The notes beneath the pieces are model-generated. The model searched no databases, was not told the origin of the DNA, and saw only the letters and a program-made list of their open reading frames with translations. A stretch of 40,305 bases of DNA from a bacterium (GTDB lineage Bacteria > Patescibacteriota > Patescibacteriia > Patescibacteriales > VMTK01), in NCBI GenBank assembly GCA_030693295.1, contig JAUYAT010000026.1, positions 1-40,305 of the forward strand, written 5' to 3'. The first letter of the stretch is position 1. The number at the start of each line of letters is the position of its first letter. Of the stretch, positions 15,135-25,400 are shown in pieces. The position numbers were made by a program, and so were the translations under genes.

Positions 15135-17204
15135 ATGCCAAACAATATCTCACAAATCAGAAAAAGATCGGGCGAAATTGTTGATTTTGACCGGCGCAAG
15201 ATCGCTAACGCTATTTTCAAAGCCACCGAATCCACAGGCCGGCCGGATATGCAATTGGCCCAAAAGCTTAGCGAGCAGGTTGTTGAAAAATTAAGCAAAA
15301 AATTCCATAGCCGCAGCATACCGGCTGTTGAAGAAATTCAGGATATTGTGGAAGAAATATTGATTGAAAGCAGGCAGATAAAAACCGCTAAAGCTTATAT
15401 TTTATACCGCGACCAAAGAGCCCGTCTGCGCGAAATGAAGTCAATGATTAACTCCAACGAATTAATGGAAGGTTATTTGAAAAAGTCTGATTGGCGCGTC
15501 AAGGAAAATTCCAATATGAGTTATAGTTTGCAGGGGCTTAACAACCATATTGCTTCAGCTATCTCTTCCAATTATTGGCTTAACGAAGTTTATACTTCCA
15601 ATATCAGGGAAGCTCATAAAAACGGAGATTTGCATATTCATGACTTGCAGCTGCTGGCTCCTTACTGCGCCGGCTGGGATTTAAGGGATTTGTTAATCCA
15701 AGGTTTCGGCGGCGTGTCCGGCAAGGTTGAGTCAAAGCCGGCCAAGCATTTCCGCACAGCCTTGGGCCAAATTATTAATTTTTTCTACACCCTGCAGGGC
15801 GAAGTCGCCGGCGCCGAGGCCTTTGCCAATTTTGATACTTATTTAGCGCCTTTTGTCAGATACGACAATTTGAATTATCAGGAAGCAAAGCAGTCGTTGC
15901 AGGAATTTTTATTCAATATTAACGTGCCGACGCGGGTGGGATTCCAAACGCCGTTTACAAACATAACAATGGATTTAAAGCCGGGTGAAATAATAGGCGA
16001 AGAATACGCGATTATTGGCGGACAGGCGCAGAAAGAAAAATATAAAGAATTTCAGCCGGAGATGGACATGATTAACCTGGCTTTCGCCGAGTTGATGATG
16101 GAAGGCGACGCCAAGGGCAGGGTTTTTACTTTCCCGATTCCGACTTATAATATCACCAAAGATTTTGACTGGGATTCGCCGGTAGCGGAAAAAATTTTTG
16201 AAATGACGGCGAAATACGGCATTCCTTATTTTTCCAATTTTATTAATTCCGACATAAAGCCGGATGACGCGAGGAGCATGTGCTGCCGGCTCCGTTTGGA
16301 CAACCGCGAGTTGCGCAAGCGCGGCGGCGGTTTATTCGCCGCCAACCCTTTAACCGGTTCAATCGGCGTAGTGACTGTTAATCTGCCCAGAGCGGGGTAT
16401 TTATCCAAAACCAATGAAGAGTTTTTTGATAAATTAAGCGCCTTGATGCAGATTGCCCGCGAGAGCTTGGAGATAAAAAGAACGGTTTTGGAAGATTTAA
16501 CCGAGAAAGGCCTGTATCCTTACGCTAAATATTATTTGAGCGGCATCAAACAGCGCTTTGGCGGATATTGGAGAAACCATTTTTCCACTATCGGCATAAT
16601 CGGCATGAACGAGGCCTTGTTGAATTTTGAGCCGATTAAAGACACCGTTGCTTCAAAACAGGGAAGAAAATTCGCTCTGGAAATAATGGATTTTATGAGA
16701 AATAAAGTTTTAGATTTTCAAGGCAAAACCAATAATCTTTATAATCTTGAAGCAACCCCGGCCGAGGGCGTAACCAGAAGAATGGCCAAGATTGATAAAG
16801 ACAAATTCCCCGGATTAATCGTGGCCAACGATGAAGCGGTAAAAGCCGGCAAAGCCGCGCCTTATTACACCAACTCGTCCCAATTGCCGGTTAATTTCAC
16901 CGATGATATTTTTGAGGCGCTGGATCTGCAGGATGAAATTCAATGCAAATATACCGGCGGCACAGTTTTGCATTGTTTTGTCGGCGAAGCCCTGCCGTCA
17001 GCCGAGGCGGTAAAAAAGTTAGTCAGAAAAATAGCCAAGAATTACCATTTGCCTTATTTTACAATCACGCCGACCTTTTCAATCTGCCCCAAGCACGGCT
17101 ATTTGCCCGGCGAGCATTTCTTCTGCCCGAAATGCGATCAGGAAATTGGCTATACCGGGAATATTGGCGATATGGAAAGAGAAATTGTGCTGGCAATGTC
17201 ATAA
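15135..17204 (+). CDS. nrdD: Anaerobic ribonucleoside-triphosphate reductase NrdD, main subunit lacking the glycyl-radical tail
   Basis: A 689-residue class III ribonucleotide reductase that makes dNTPs without oxygen. An N-terminal ATP-cone (about 3-95) allows allosteric control by ATP/dATP. The barrel shows HIHDLQLLAPYCAGWD (about 167-182) and SMCCRLRLD (381-389), which hold candidate active-site cysteines. The zinc-site region is Cys651/His654 and Cys664/Cys667. Family members continue after this site into the glycyl-radical loop (RVTGY-like). Here the protein ends after IGYTGNIGDMEREIVLAMS, with no such motif. The missing part is encoded at 17283-17420, in the same frame but after many stop codons. 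The protein should need that peptide to be active. Confidence 0.95.
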   Translation: MPNNISQIRKRSGEIVDFDRRKIANAIFKATESTGRPDMQLAQKLSEQVVEKLSKKFHSRSIPAVEEIQDIVEEILIESRQIKTAKAYILYRDQRARLREMKSMINSNELMEGYLKKSDWRVKENSNMSYSLQGLNNHIASAISSNYWLNEVYTSNIREAHKNGDLHIHDLQLLAPYCAGWDLRDLLIQGFGGVSGKVESKPAKHFRTALGQIINFFYTLQGEVAGAEAFANFDTYLAPFVRYDNLNYQEAKQSLQEFLFNINVPTRVGFQTPFTNITMDLKPGEIIGEEYAIIGGQAQKEKYKEFQPEMDMINLAFAELMMEGDAKGRVFTFPIPTYNITKDFDWDSPVAEKIFEMTAKYGIPYFSNFINSDIKPDDARSMCCRLRLDNRELRKRGGGLFAANPLTGSIGVVTVNLPRAGYLSKTNEEFFDKLSALMQIARESLEIKRTVLEDLTEKGLYPYAKYYLSGIKQRFGGYWRNHFSTIGIIGMNEALLNFEPIKDTVASKQGRKFALEIMDFMRNKVLDFQGKTNNLYNLEATPAEGVTRRMAKIDKDKFPGLIVANDEAVKAGKAAPYYTNSSQLPVNFTDDIFEALDLQDEIQCKYTGGTVLHCFVGEALPSAEAVKKLVRKIAKNYHLPYFTITPTFSICPKHGYLPGEHFFCPKCDQEIGYTGNIGDMEREIVLAMS

Positions 17205-17207
17205 AAT

Positions 17208-17239
17208 AGAATTAAGAATTAAGAATTAAGAATTAAGAA
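17208..17239. repeat. Heptamer array after nrdD
   Basis: Four AGAATTA units; the reverse complement is the TTCTTAA family seen before ftsZ. In the nrdD frame they supply TAA stops. Confidence 0.85.
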
Positions 17240-17243
17240 AATT

Positions 17244-17278
17244 ATTCGTAATTCGTAATTCGTAATTCGTAATTCTAA
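17244..17278. repeat. Heptamer array before the glycyl-radical ORF
   Basis: Four ATTCGTA units plus one ATTCTAA, ending 4 bp before ATG 17283. Confidence 0.9.
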
Positions 17279-17282
17279 AAAT

Positions 17283-17420
17283 ATGAGTCCAATAGAAACA
17301 AAAAGAACTTCTTGCGAGGTTTACAGCAGAATAACCGGCTATCTCCGGCCGGTTCAGCAATGGAACGATGGCAAACAGGCCGAGTATTTCAACAGAAAGA
17401 CGTTTAAGATTGATAAATAA
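17283..17420 (+). CDS. Detached glycyl-radical domain of NrdD (45 aa)
   Basis: This short ORF encodes the piece missing from NrdD. It has CEVYSRITGYLRPVQQWNDG at residues 11-30, followed by a KQAEYFNRKTF tail. That is the conserved C-terminal segment of class III reductases, with the radical glycine Gly19 in RITGY. It lies in the same frame as nrdD, separated by 78 bp that consist mainly of two heptamer arrays with several stops. It has no clear Shine-Dalgarno site. The nrdG activase, which installs the radical, follows at once. It may act in trans on the barrel, much as the stand-alone YfiD/GrcA domain replaces the damaged end of pyruvate formate-lyase; that parallel is inference. Residual coupling or readthrough cannot be excluded. 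Confidence 0.85.
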   Translation: MSPIETKRTSCEVYSRITGYLRPVQQWNDGKQAEYFNRKTFKIDK

Positions 17421-17430
17421 TCTCAAATTT

Positions 17431-18198
17431 GTGATTATTGGAGGTTTGCAAAAATTCAGCATGCTTGATTATCCCGGGCATCTGTCCGCAATCATTTTTA
17501 CCCAAGGGTGTAATTTCAATTGCCAGTTTTGTTATAATCCCATGCTTGTCGCCTGGTCCATAACCGGCAAATTTAAACAAAAGGGTCATTCTCCCATTAT
17601 TAAAGAGGATGGCCTTTTTGTTTTTTTAAAATCAAGAATCGGCAAGCTGGAGGCCGTTGTCATCACCGGCGGCGAGCCGACAATGCAGCCGGATTTGCCT
17701 GATTTCCTGGCTAAAATTAAAAAATTGGGCTATTTGGTTAAACTGGATACCAACGGCTCCAATCCAAAAATGATCAAGAATTTAATTGATAAAAAGCTGA
17801 TTGATTATATCGCGATGGATATTAAGGCGCCGAAAGATAAATATAAAAAGATAATCGGCAAACCGATTGATTTTGCAAAAATCAAAAAAAGTGTTAAAAT
17901 AATAATGGAAAGCCCGCCTAGACAAGCTGGCGAGGCTGGCCCGCCTAGACTCGGCGAGGCTGGCGGTTTGCAGTATGAATTCAGGACAACCGCGGTTCCG
18001 GGGCTGCTTGATAAAAACGATATTATTAAAATCGCTAAAACAATTAAAGGCGCGAGAGTGTGGTATCTGCAGCGGTTCAAGAGCAATGTTGGTTTGTTAA
18101 ACAAGAAACTGCAAGGGATTAAGCCGTTTACGGAAGCGGAGATGAAAGAGATGCGCAAGCTGGCGGAAAAATATGTAAAAATTTGTGAAATAAGATAA
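17431..18198 (+). CDS. nrdG: Anaerobic ribonucleotide reductase activating enzyme NrdG (radical SAM)
   Basis: A radical-SAM protein that uses S-adenosylmethionine and a 4Fe-4S cluster to make the glycyl radical on NrdD. I favour GTG 17431 (255 residues), 10 bp after the glycyl-domain ORF, because the family begins near IGGLQKFS. An ATG at 17368 would overlap the glycyl ORF and add unrelated residues; TTG 17410 is also possible. The cluster motif is CNFNCQFC, preceded by IIFTQGCNF. VVITGGEPTMQ is the GGE SAM-binding motif. Near its middle the protein carries a 17-residue foreign stretch (PPRQAGEAGPPRLGEAG) from an in-frame GC-rich repeat. Confidence 0.92.
   Translation: MIIGGLQKFSMLDYPGHLSAIIFTQGCNFNCQFCYNPMLVAWSITGKFKQKGHSPIIKEDGLFVFLKSRIGKLEAVVITGGEPTMQPDLPDFLAKIKKLGYLVKLDTNGSNPKMIKNLIDKKLIDYIAMDIKAPKDKYKKIIGKPIDFAKIKKSVKIIMESPPRQAGEAGPPRLGEAGGLQYEFRTTAVPGLLDKNDIIKIAKTIKGARVWYLQRFKSNVGLLNKKLQGIKPFTEAEMKEMRKLAEKYVKICEIR
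17913..17963. repeat. GC-rich tandem repeat inserted in frame in nrdG
   Basis: Two units, 27 and 24 bp, both CCCGCCTAGAC...GGCGAGGCTGG, with hairpin potential (GCCT/AGGC). The total is 51 bp, 17 codons. The base composition differs sharply from the surrounding AT-rich codons. Confidence 0.8.
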
Positions 18199-18209
18199 TT
18201 TAAAAAATT

Positions 18210-18575
18210 ATGCCAATTCAAAATTTGCCCGATGAATCATCTCAAATAAAAAAATTGTTGGAAAAAAATCTGGAATTAACCGAAGAGATTTTTAAAATGA
18301 CCAAGAGCATTAAGAGTTTTGTAATACATCAAAGAATTTTTGGCATATTAAAGCTGTTGATTATCGTTGTTCCGATTATTTTAGGCATTATTTATTTGCC
18401 GCCGCTTCTCAGTGGCATCACCGAACAATATAAGGAACTTTTAGGCATTAAGGGCGCTGCCGGCGGAAATATAACAAATATACTGGATTTGTTAAAGGGC
18501 GGCGCGGGCGGAGAGAATTTAAAGAATGTTGACATAAATAAATTGCCGCCGGAAGCGCAAAAATATTTAAAATAA
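18210..18575 (+). CDS. Unknown small membrane protein with coiled coil
   Basis: A 121-residue protein that I do not recognise. A charged helix likely to form a coiled coil (about 8-35, IKKLLEKNLELTEEIFKM) precedes one membrane helix at about 46-66 (LKLLIIVVPIILGIIYL), then a G/A-rich linker and a short tail ending in PPEAQKYLK. It starts 11 bp after nrdG, so it may share the nrd transcript by position only. Nothing connects it to nucleotide metabolism. A MITE-like element lies just after it. Confidence 0.65.
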   Translation: MPIQNLPDESSQIKKLLEKNLELTEEIFKMTKSIKSFVIHQRIFGILKLLIIVVPIILGIIYLPPLLSGITEQYKELLGIKGAAGGNITNILDLLKGGAGGENLKNVDINKLPPEAQKYLK

Positions 18576-18582
18576 TATTTTG

Positions 18583-18709
18583 AGAGCGTTGAATAATTCT
18601 ATTCTGTCATTCCCGCGAAAGCGGGAATCCAGATTCTGTGCGCTAACTCCTGGATTCCCGCTTTCGCGGGAATGACAAGAGAAAGGTAAATTTAATTATT
18701 CAGTAATCT
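18583..18709. mobile_element. MITE/REP-like palindromic element, copy 2
   Basis: A 127-bp near copy of 7232-7359 in the same orientation. The outer and inner inverted repeats are conserved; differences cluster in the central loop and the right end. Both copies lie directly after a gene stop. Confidence 0.8.
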
Positions 18710-18720
18710 AATTTAATAAA

Positions 18721-18746
18721 AAATCATCCCAAAAGATGGTTTTTTT
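18721..18746 (+). terminator. Probable Rho-independent terminator
   Basis: AAATCATC, loop CCAAAA, GATGGTTT, then more T. The stem is 8 bp with one T-G pair; it is AT-rich and moderate. Confidence 0.55.
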
Positions 18747-18774
18747 GTATTTTTTTGTTGTTTTATGTTATAAT
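18745..18774 (+). promoter_or_regulatory. Extended -10 promoter candidate for the 18844 gene
   Basis: TGTTATAAT (18766-18774) with a weak TTGTAT 18 bp upstream. The leader also holds an 11-codon reading frame (18819-18851) that overlaps the start at 18844. Confidence 0.4.
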
Positions 18775-18843
18775 AAATACATAAAATAATTAATTTAGAA
18801 ACTTTGTTTTAGATAAATATGTCTGGCAAAGTTAAACAAAACT

Positions 18844-19422
18844 ATGAATAAAATTTATCTTTTAATCGCGGCAATATTTTTCGCCGCGGGAGTTGGTGTG
18901 GGAGTTTTAATTTCGTCTAATTTGGGAGGTAAAGGCGCCTCAAGCTTGAGCGAAAAATACAGCGCGCCCGACACTTTTCAGGCCGGCTGGGACGCGGCCA
19001 AGAAAAAAGTTGAAGAAACGCCTTATATACCGGCGGCAACCGGACAGGAAGAGGTAAAAAGCATTAAAGGCAGAATTGCCGCCGTAAGCGAAGGCCAAAT
19101 CACCATTGAAGCCCGCTTGTTTAATCCCTTGGATGACGAGAAATTAAAATTTAGAACCGTCAAAATTGACGAGAATACGGAAATTATCATCAGAGAAGAC
19201 AAGGACATGGAAGCCGTTAGAACAGAGCAAGAAGAATATAACAAAAAAATGGATGAATTCAGGCAAGGGAAAATAACCGTTATGCCCGAGGTGCCGGAAG
19301 TCAACACTGAAAAGAAAGCCGCTATCCAGGATTTAAAAGAGGATGATGTGGTAACCGTGGAATCAACGGAGAATATCAGAGAAGCGCTGGAATTCAAGGC
19401 GAGCAAGATAGTGGTTAGGTAG
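18844..19422 (+). CDS. Membrane-anchored or secreted protein of unknown function
   Basis: A 192-residue protein with an N-terminal hydrophobic helix (about 3-26, LLIAAIFFAAGVGVGVLI) that may be an anchor or signal. Residues about 68-115 look like a small beta-rich domain (KGRIAAVSEGQITIEA...FRTVKIDENTEIII), somewhat like DUF5666-type OB folds; I am not sure of this. A charged helix (about 118-140) interrupts the domain before it resumes (LKEDDVVTVES, KASKIVVR). It is separated from the giant gene by 41 bp that hold a heptamer array. It may be a cell-envelope partner of that protein, but only position suggests this. Confidence 0.65.
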   Translation: MNKIYLLIAAIFFAAGVGVGVLISSNLGGKGASSLSEKYSAPDTFQAGWDAAKKKVEETPYIPAATGQEEVKSIKGRIAAVSEGQITIEARLFNPLDDEKLKFRTVKIDENTEIIIREDKDMEAVRTEQEEYNKKMDEFRQGKITVMPEVPEVNTEKKAAIQDLKEDDVVTVESTENIREALEFKASKIVVR

Positions 19423-19427
19423 AAAAA

Positions 19428-19448
19428 ATTTCTAATTTCTAATTTCTA
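19428..19448. repeat. Heptamer array before the giant gene
   Basis: Three ATTTCTA units, the same heptamer as before pilC, 15 bp before ATG 19464. Confidence 0.9.
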
Positions 19449-19463
19449 ATTTTGAATTTTACC

Positions 19464-22400
19464 ATGCTTCATAAAAATAGCAAAGTTGGAACCGCCGCGC
19501 AGTTCGGTTTAATTGCCGTTTGTGTGATTTTTTTTGTTTTTTTGGCATTTGCCGGAGAAGCGAAAGCCGCGACTTATCAATGCGATAGTTGCGGCGACTG
19601 CCGGAATAAAATTAACTCCGCCGGGAATGGCGATACTGTTGAATTAAATAAAGACATTTGGAATACGACTGATTTGGAAACCGCGGGAAGTGATAGGGCC
19701 TGTGCAATTTTTAACAATAAGCAAAACATAACCTTTGACTGCCGCGACTATGTCATTGACGGCACGGGCTATAATTACGGCGTTTATTTCAGCGACGGCA
19801 GTAACGGCAATACAATAAAAAATTGCTATATTACGGGATTTTCCAATGGAATTTATGTAAATTACGCCGACTCGCTTACTTTTAATGAAGTAGAGATAAA
19901 TTATAATAGTAGCTATGGAATTTATTTTTACGGCGTTAACACCACCAGCAATTCCATCTCAAACACTTTATCCAATGTTACGGCTAATAATAATAACACT
20001 GGAATTTTTTTCCAATATTCCAGCTCTAATACCCTGTCCAATGTTGCGGCGAATAATAATAACGGCAACGGAATTGATTTCTCCGGCGCGGCAACGGGAA
20101 ATAATTTAAACAATGTTGCGGCGAATAATAATAGCGGCAGAGGAATTTATTTATCTTCTTTCGCATCGGGATTTTTAACAAGTTGTACGGCTGCCGGCAA
20201 TCAATACGAAGGTGTTTATTTGTGGTCATCTAATTCCAACACTTTATCCGGCTTAACAATAACAAATAATAAATATACCAGCGGCATCAGCAATGATTAC
20301 GGCATTTCTTTTAATAATTCGGGCAATAACACGATAATTAACAGCGTTATAAAATGGAATAATGACGGCGACGGCGATGATCGCGACATTTACATATCAA
20401 GCGGCAGCGATAATGTTTTTTATAATAATAATTTAATAAGCAAAAGCAAAATTAAAGATGCTGGCGTTAATACTCATTGGAACAAGTGGGATAGCATCGG
20501 CGGCGACCAAAAGCCGGGAAACAGCTGGGAGGTGTTTGATTATGACAGCGAGGGCTGTTTTGATATTGCTCCGGCAGACGGCTACTGCGACAGCAAATAT
20601 TTAGATATACCGGACAAGCTTTACGACGATAATTATCCCAAACATATTAATTCCATATCGGCTTTTTACTGCAACGGCTGTACCGACTGCAATAATAAAA
20701 TAGCCAGCTCTTCGGCCGGCAGTACTGTTTATTTAAGCGTTAATATTAACAATACCGCCGGCAACTGCATTAATTTAAAAGATAAGCAAAATCTAACCTT
20801 TGACTGCCAGGGCTATACCATTGACAGCAACGGCGCCGGCGGCAACGGCGTTTATTTGGATAATGGCGGCGCTAACGGATTAAACACCGTAAAAAATTGC
20901 GTTATTACCGATTTTAGCATAGGCGTTTACGCTTTAAATTCCAACCAAAACACGATTATCGGCGATACTGTTAAAGCCAATACCGTTGATGTTAAATTAA
21001 CCGCGGCTTTAAACAATGTTTTTTATAACAATAAATTTTTAAATCAAGGCAAAATCACCGATGAGGAGGCTAACGCCACGGCTTGGGATAATGGCGCGGT
21101 TGGCAACCATTGGGAGGGCTATGATTCGCCAAGCGAGGGATGCGTGGATGCCGCTCCGCCAGCCGGCGTCTGCGATGCCGGATATACTATTTCTTCCTCC
21201 GGAGCTAAAGACAATTTCGCCAAATACGTCGCTTACGATCCTTATTCCTGCGCAACCTGCGAAGACTGCTCCGCTAAAATAGCCGTGGCAAGCTCCGGAG
21301 ATACAATCAAATTAACTGAAAGCATTGTTAATTATTCAGTCGGCACTTGCGTTAAGTTTAGCAACAAACAAGGAATTACTTTTGACTGCCAAGGGTACGG
21401 CATTGACGGAACGGGCGCGGCCAACAGTTACGGCGTTTATATTCTCGGCGCGGGCGGAAACGATAATAACACCGTAAAAAATTGCTATGTCACAGCGTTC
21501 ACAAACGGAGTTTATGCGAACAATTCCAACGGTAATAATTTTGACAATATCGCGGCAAACTACAATACCAATTATGGGTTTTATTTTTCCCAAAGTTCGT
21601 CTAATATTTTTAAGAATAATATTACGGCAAATAATAATACCGCCGGCTACGGGCTTTACTTTGTAAATTCCAATTCCAATATATTAACCGACCCGGCCAT
21701 TGCCATTACGGCCAATAATAATAACAGAGGGATTTTTTTCAGCAATTCCGGCTCTAACGAATTAATAAATTTAACAGCGAATAACAACACCGGCTACGGG
21801 GTTTATTTCAGCAATTCCCATTCCAACACTTTATCCAATATAGCGGTTAATAATAATACAACCGCCGGGATACATTTTTCTATTTCCGGCAATAACACGA
21901 TTAAAGACAGCACGGGGATAAAATTCAATCCGGTGAATATTAACATCGCCAGCGACAACGGCGTAAACGGCAATAAATTTTACAACAATGATTTTGTTTC
22001 TAAAAACAAGATAACTGACGGAAGCGCTTTGACGCAATGGGACGACGGAGCAGGACAAGGCAACTGGTGGCAGTCTTATGACAGCGGCGATGAGGGATGC
22101 GTTGACGGAGGCGGTTTAATCTGCAACACGGCTTATACGGTTGGAAGCTTGGGAACGAAAGATGATTTTCCTAAGTGGAAAAAATTAAATGATGATGAAT
22201 ATCACTGCGCCGACTGCGCGAGTTGCACCGGCGCCATTGCCAACGCGATGTACGGCGATAAAATTATTTTAGATAATCATATTTTCGGCGCCGCCGGCGA
22301 TTGCGTTAATTTTGAAAGCTATAAAGAAGGGCTTACTTTTAAAAGCGGCTGTTCCACCGGCGACTGCATTATCCAAGGCCCCGGCAATTACTATGGGATT

Positions 22401-25400
22401 AGACTTGATGGTTATAATGAAAGCAACACAATAAAAAATATTATTATCAGTAATTTTAACAGTGGAATTGGTTTATTTGACAAGGGCAATAAATTCAATG
22501 TTTTCTCGGATATTATGTCAAGCTATAATCAATATGGAATTCAAGCTTATAAGTGGCAGGTTAATACTTCTGAATCAAATATTTTTACCTATATCGTAGC
22601 GAATAATAACAGCGCCAGAGGAATTTATTTGAATTATGGTTTGAACAATGTATTAACTTACAGTAATTTATTTAATAATGGCGTATATGGATTAGAACTT
22701 TATGGGGGAACCGGTTCTAATACCGTTGCCAGCAGCACATTAAAGCTTAACGCCACTGATGTTAATATATACAGTTCAATCAATAATGTTTTTTATAATA
22801 ATCAGTTTACTTCCAATACAAAAATAAGCGATAGCGCGACGAACGCCACTGTTTGGGATAATGGAATTAAAGGCAATTGGTGGGAAGCGTATGACGCTGA
22901 CGAGGACGGTTGTTTTGACAGCGGCGCCAATCCCGACCCCAATTTCATCACGCCATCAAACCCTGTGGCTGGCGATAGTTTATGCGACAACCGTTATGAA
23001 GTGAAAACAGGGATTTACGATAGGTATCCGCAGTATAAAGGAGGCGTTGGCGCTGTTTACACCTGTTCAACTTGCGCCGAATGCAACAGTAAAATAATTC
23101 AAGCGAAATACGGGGATAAAGTTCAGTTAACTCAAGATATATTTGGCGTGGTCAGCACTTGTATTGAACTTAATTATAAGCAAGGCATTACTTTTGACTG
23201 CCAAAATCATCTTATCAGCGGCCAAAACAGCGGTTATGGAATTCAGATTAAGGGCAATTTGCAAAATGATTATAATACAATAAAAAATTGCGTGGTATCA
23301 AAATTTCAATACGGCGTTTATATATACCAGTCTTCCGCGAACACCATGGACAATATTACAACCGATAGTAATAGTTATTATGGTGTTTATTCAAAAAATT
23401 CAAATTTTAACACTTTGACCAATATTACGGCAAAAAATCACACATCATACTCTGGAATTTATTTTGATGGTTCTGATAATAATCAATTATCTCAAATTAC
23501 AGTTAACAATAATACAATAGGAATTTATTTTTTAAATGGCTCTGATAATAATACAGTTACCGCCAGCGTAGGCATAAAATCAAACAAGACAAATGTAGCG
23601 ATAGATACATGGTCGTACAGCAATATTTTTTATAATAATCAATTTATTTCTAAAACAAAGATAAGCGATGACAATACCGGCGTTGGCAATAATATTACGC
23701 ATTGGAATAAATGGGACAGCGCTCCGGGCGACCAGAAGCCGGGCAACCAGTGGGAGGATTATGACACTGTGTCCGAGGGATGCTCTGACGATGGATTCGG
23801 CTATTGCGTTGCTAAACCGTATTGGAAAGACAAGTTTCCCAAGTACTATGGCGTAACCACTGACAGATCCTGCAATACCTGCGAAACTTGCAATACGGAA
23901 ATCGCTAACGCCCTATACGGCGAGAAAGTAACCTTAACGGAGGATATAGCTGGCGTTAATGGAACTTGCGCGACATTAAATTATAAAGAAGGCATAACTT
24001 TTGACTGCGGTAATTTTAAAATTGTCGGCGTAAACGGCAATGATTATTATCAGAGAGGCATTTATGTCAATGGCTTTGGCGCTGAATATAATACTATAAA
24101 AAATTGCAATATTTCCCAGTTTGTTTACGGGGTTTATTTAAATCAGTCTTCTAATAATAATATAAAAAATACCGTTGTTAATTATAATGACTGCGCGGTT
24201 AATTATTGCGACGGCGCCGGCGTTTATTTATATAATAATTCAAACAGTAATAATTTAGACGGTATCACGGCTTCTTATAATGAAAGTGGAATATATTTTT
24301 ATTCTTCCAATTCAAATAATTTAACCAACATTAATTTAAGCAATAACAGCATTAACGGCTTGTATTTTAGCAATTCGGACAGCAATATAGCAAGCTCCAG
24401 CAATATAAAATTAAATACTATTGACGTGAATATTGATTATTCCAGTTCCGACAATAATAAGTTTTATAACAACGAGCTTGTTTCCAAAGATAAAATAGTT
24501 GACAACGGCACAGGCACCAAGTGGGACAATGGCGCCACGGACGGAGGCAACCATTGGGAGCTGTTTGACACGGCGGACGAATGCTATTATGACGGTGCTG
24601 TTCAAATTTGCTGCACCGGCGCAGGCGCTTATTGCGGCAATGTTTATAAAATAGACAATGATAATGGCGCGAGCGACGGCGGAGTTTCGGTTGATAATTA
24701 TCCCAAAACAGGAGCCGTGGCGCAAATTTATACCTGCGAAACTTGCGCCGACTGTTCCGCTAAAATCGCCAGCTCAACAGCAGGGGACACGGTAAAATTA
24801 ACAAAGGATATTATCGGTTACGGCGGAACCTGTATTGATTTCGGCGGCAAAAGCGCAGTAACATTTAATTGCCAGGATTATATAATTAACGGGAATAACA
24901 GCGCTTCAAGCTACGGGGTTTATATTACCAGTGATTATAATACTGTAAAAAATTGCAATATCTCCAATTTTTATTATGGAGTATATTTTTACAATGTTAA
25001 ATTTAGTATTTTAAAATATTCCGCTATAAGCAGTTGCCAAATGGGCGTTAGTTTATATAATTCATATAATAATAGTGTGAGCGAGGTTGGTGTTAGCAAT
25101 AATACTCAATACGGCATTCAGTTTGGTTTTTCTAAATATAATGTATTAACCAACGTCATAGCTAATAATAATCGTTACGGAGTCAGCGCTACTTATAGAG
25201 CGGGTGATAATACTTTAATAAACATTACAGCTCTTAATAATAGCGATTACGGAATCGCGGTCAATGGCGAATATTCGTATGGTGATATGAAAAATACTGT
25301 TATTGCTTCCAGCGTAATAAAATGGAATGGAATAAAAGATATCACAATAGATCAATACGCATGCAATACTATTTTGTATGACAATAAATTTATTTCTAAA

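Noticed and set aside
17368-17430. ATG 17368 as the start of nrdG
   Set aside because: It would overlap the glycyl-radical ORF in another frame and add 21 residues not seen in the family; GTG 17431 fits the family start better.
18819-18851. 11-codon ORF overlapping the start of the 18844 gene
   Set aside because: Possible leader peptide or coupling device, but too short and without a ribosome site; no residue pattern supports it.
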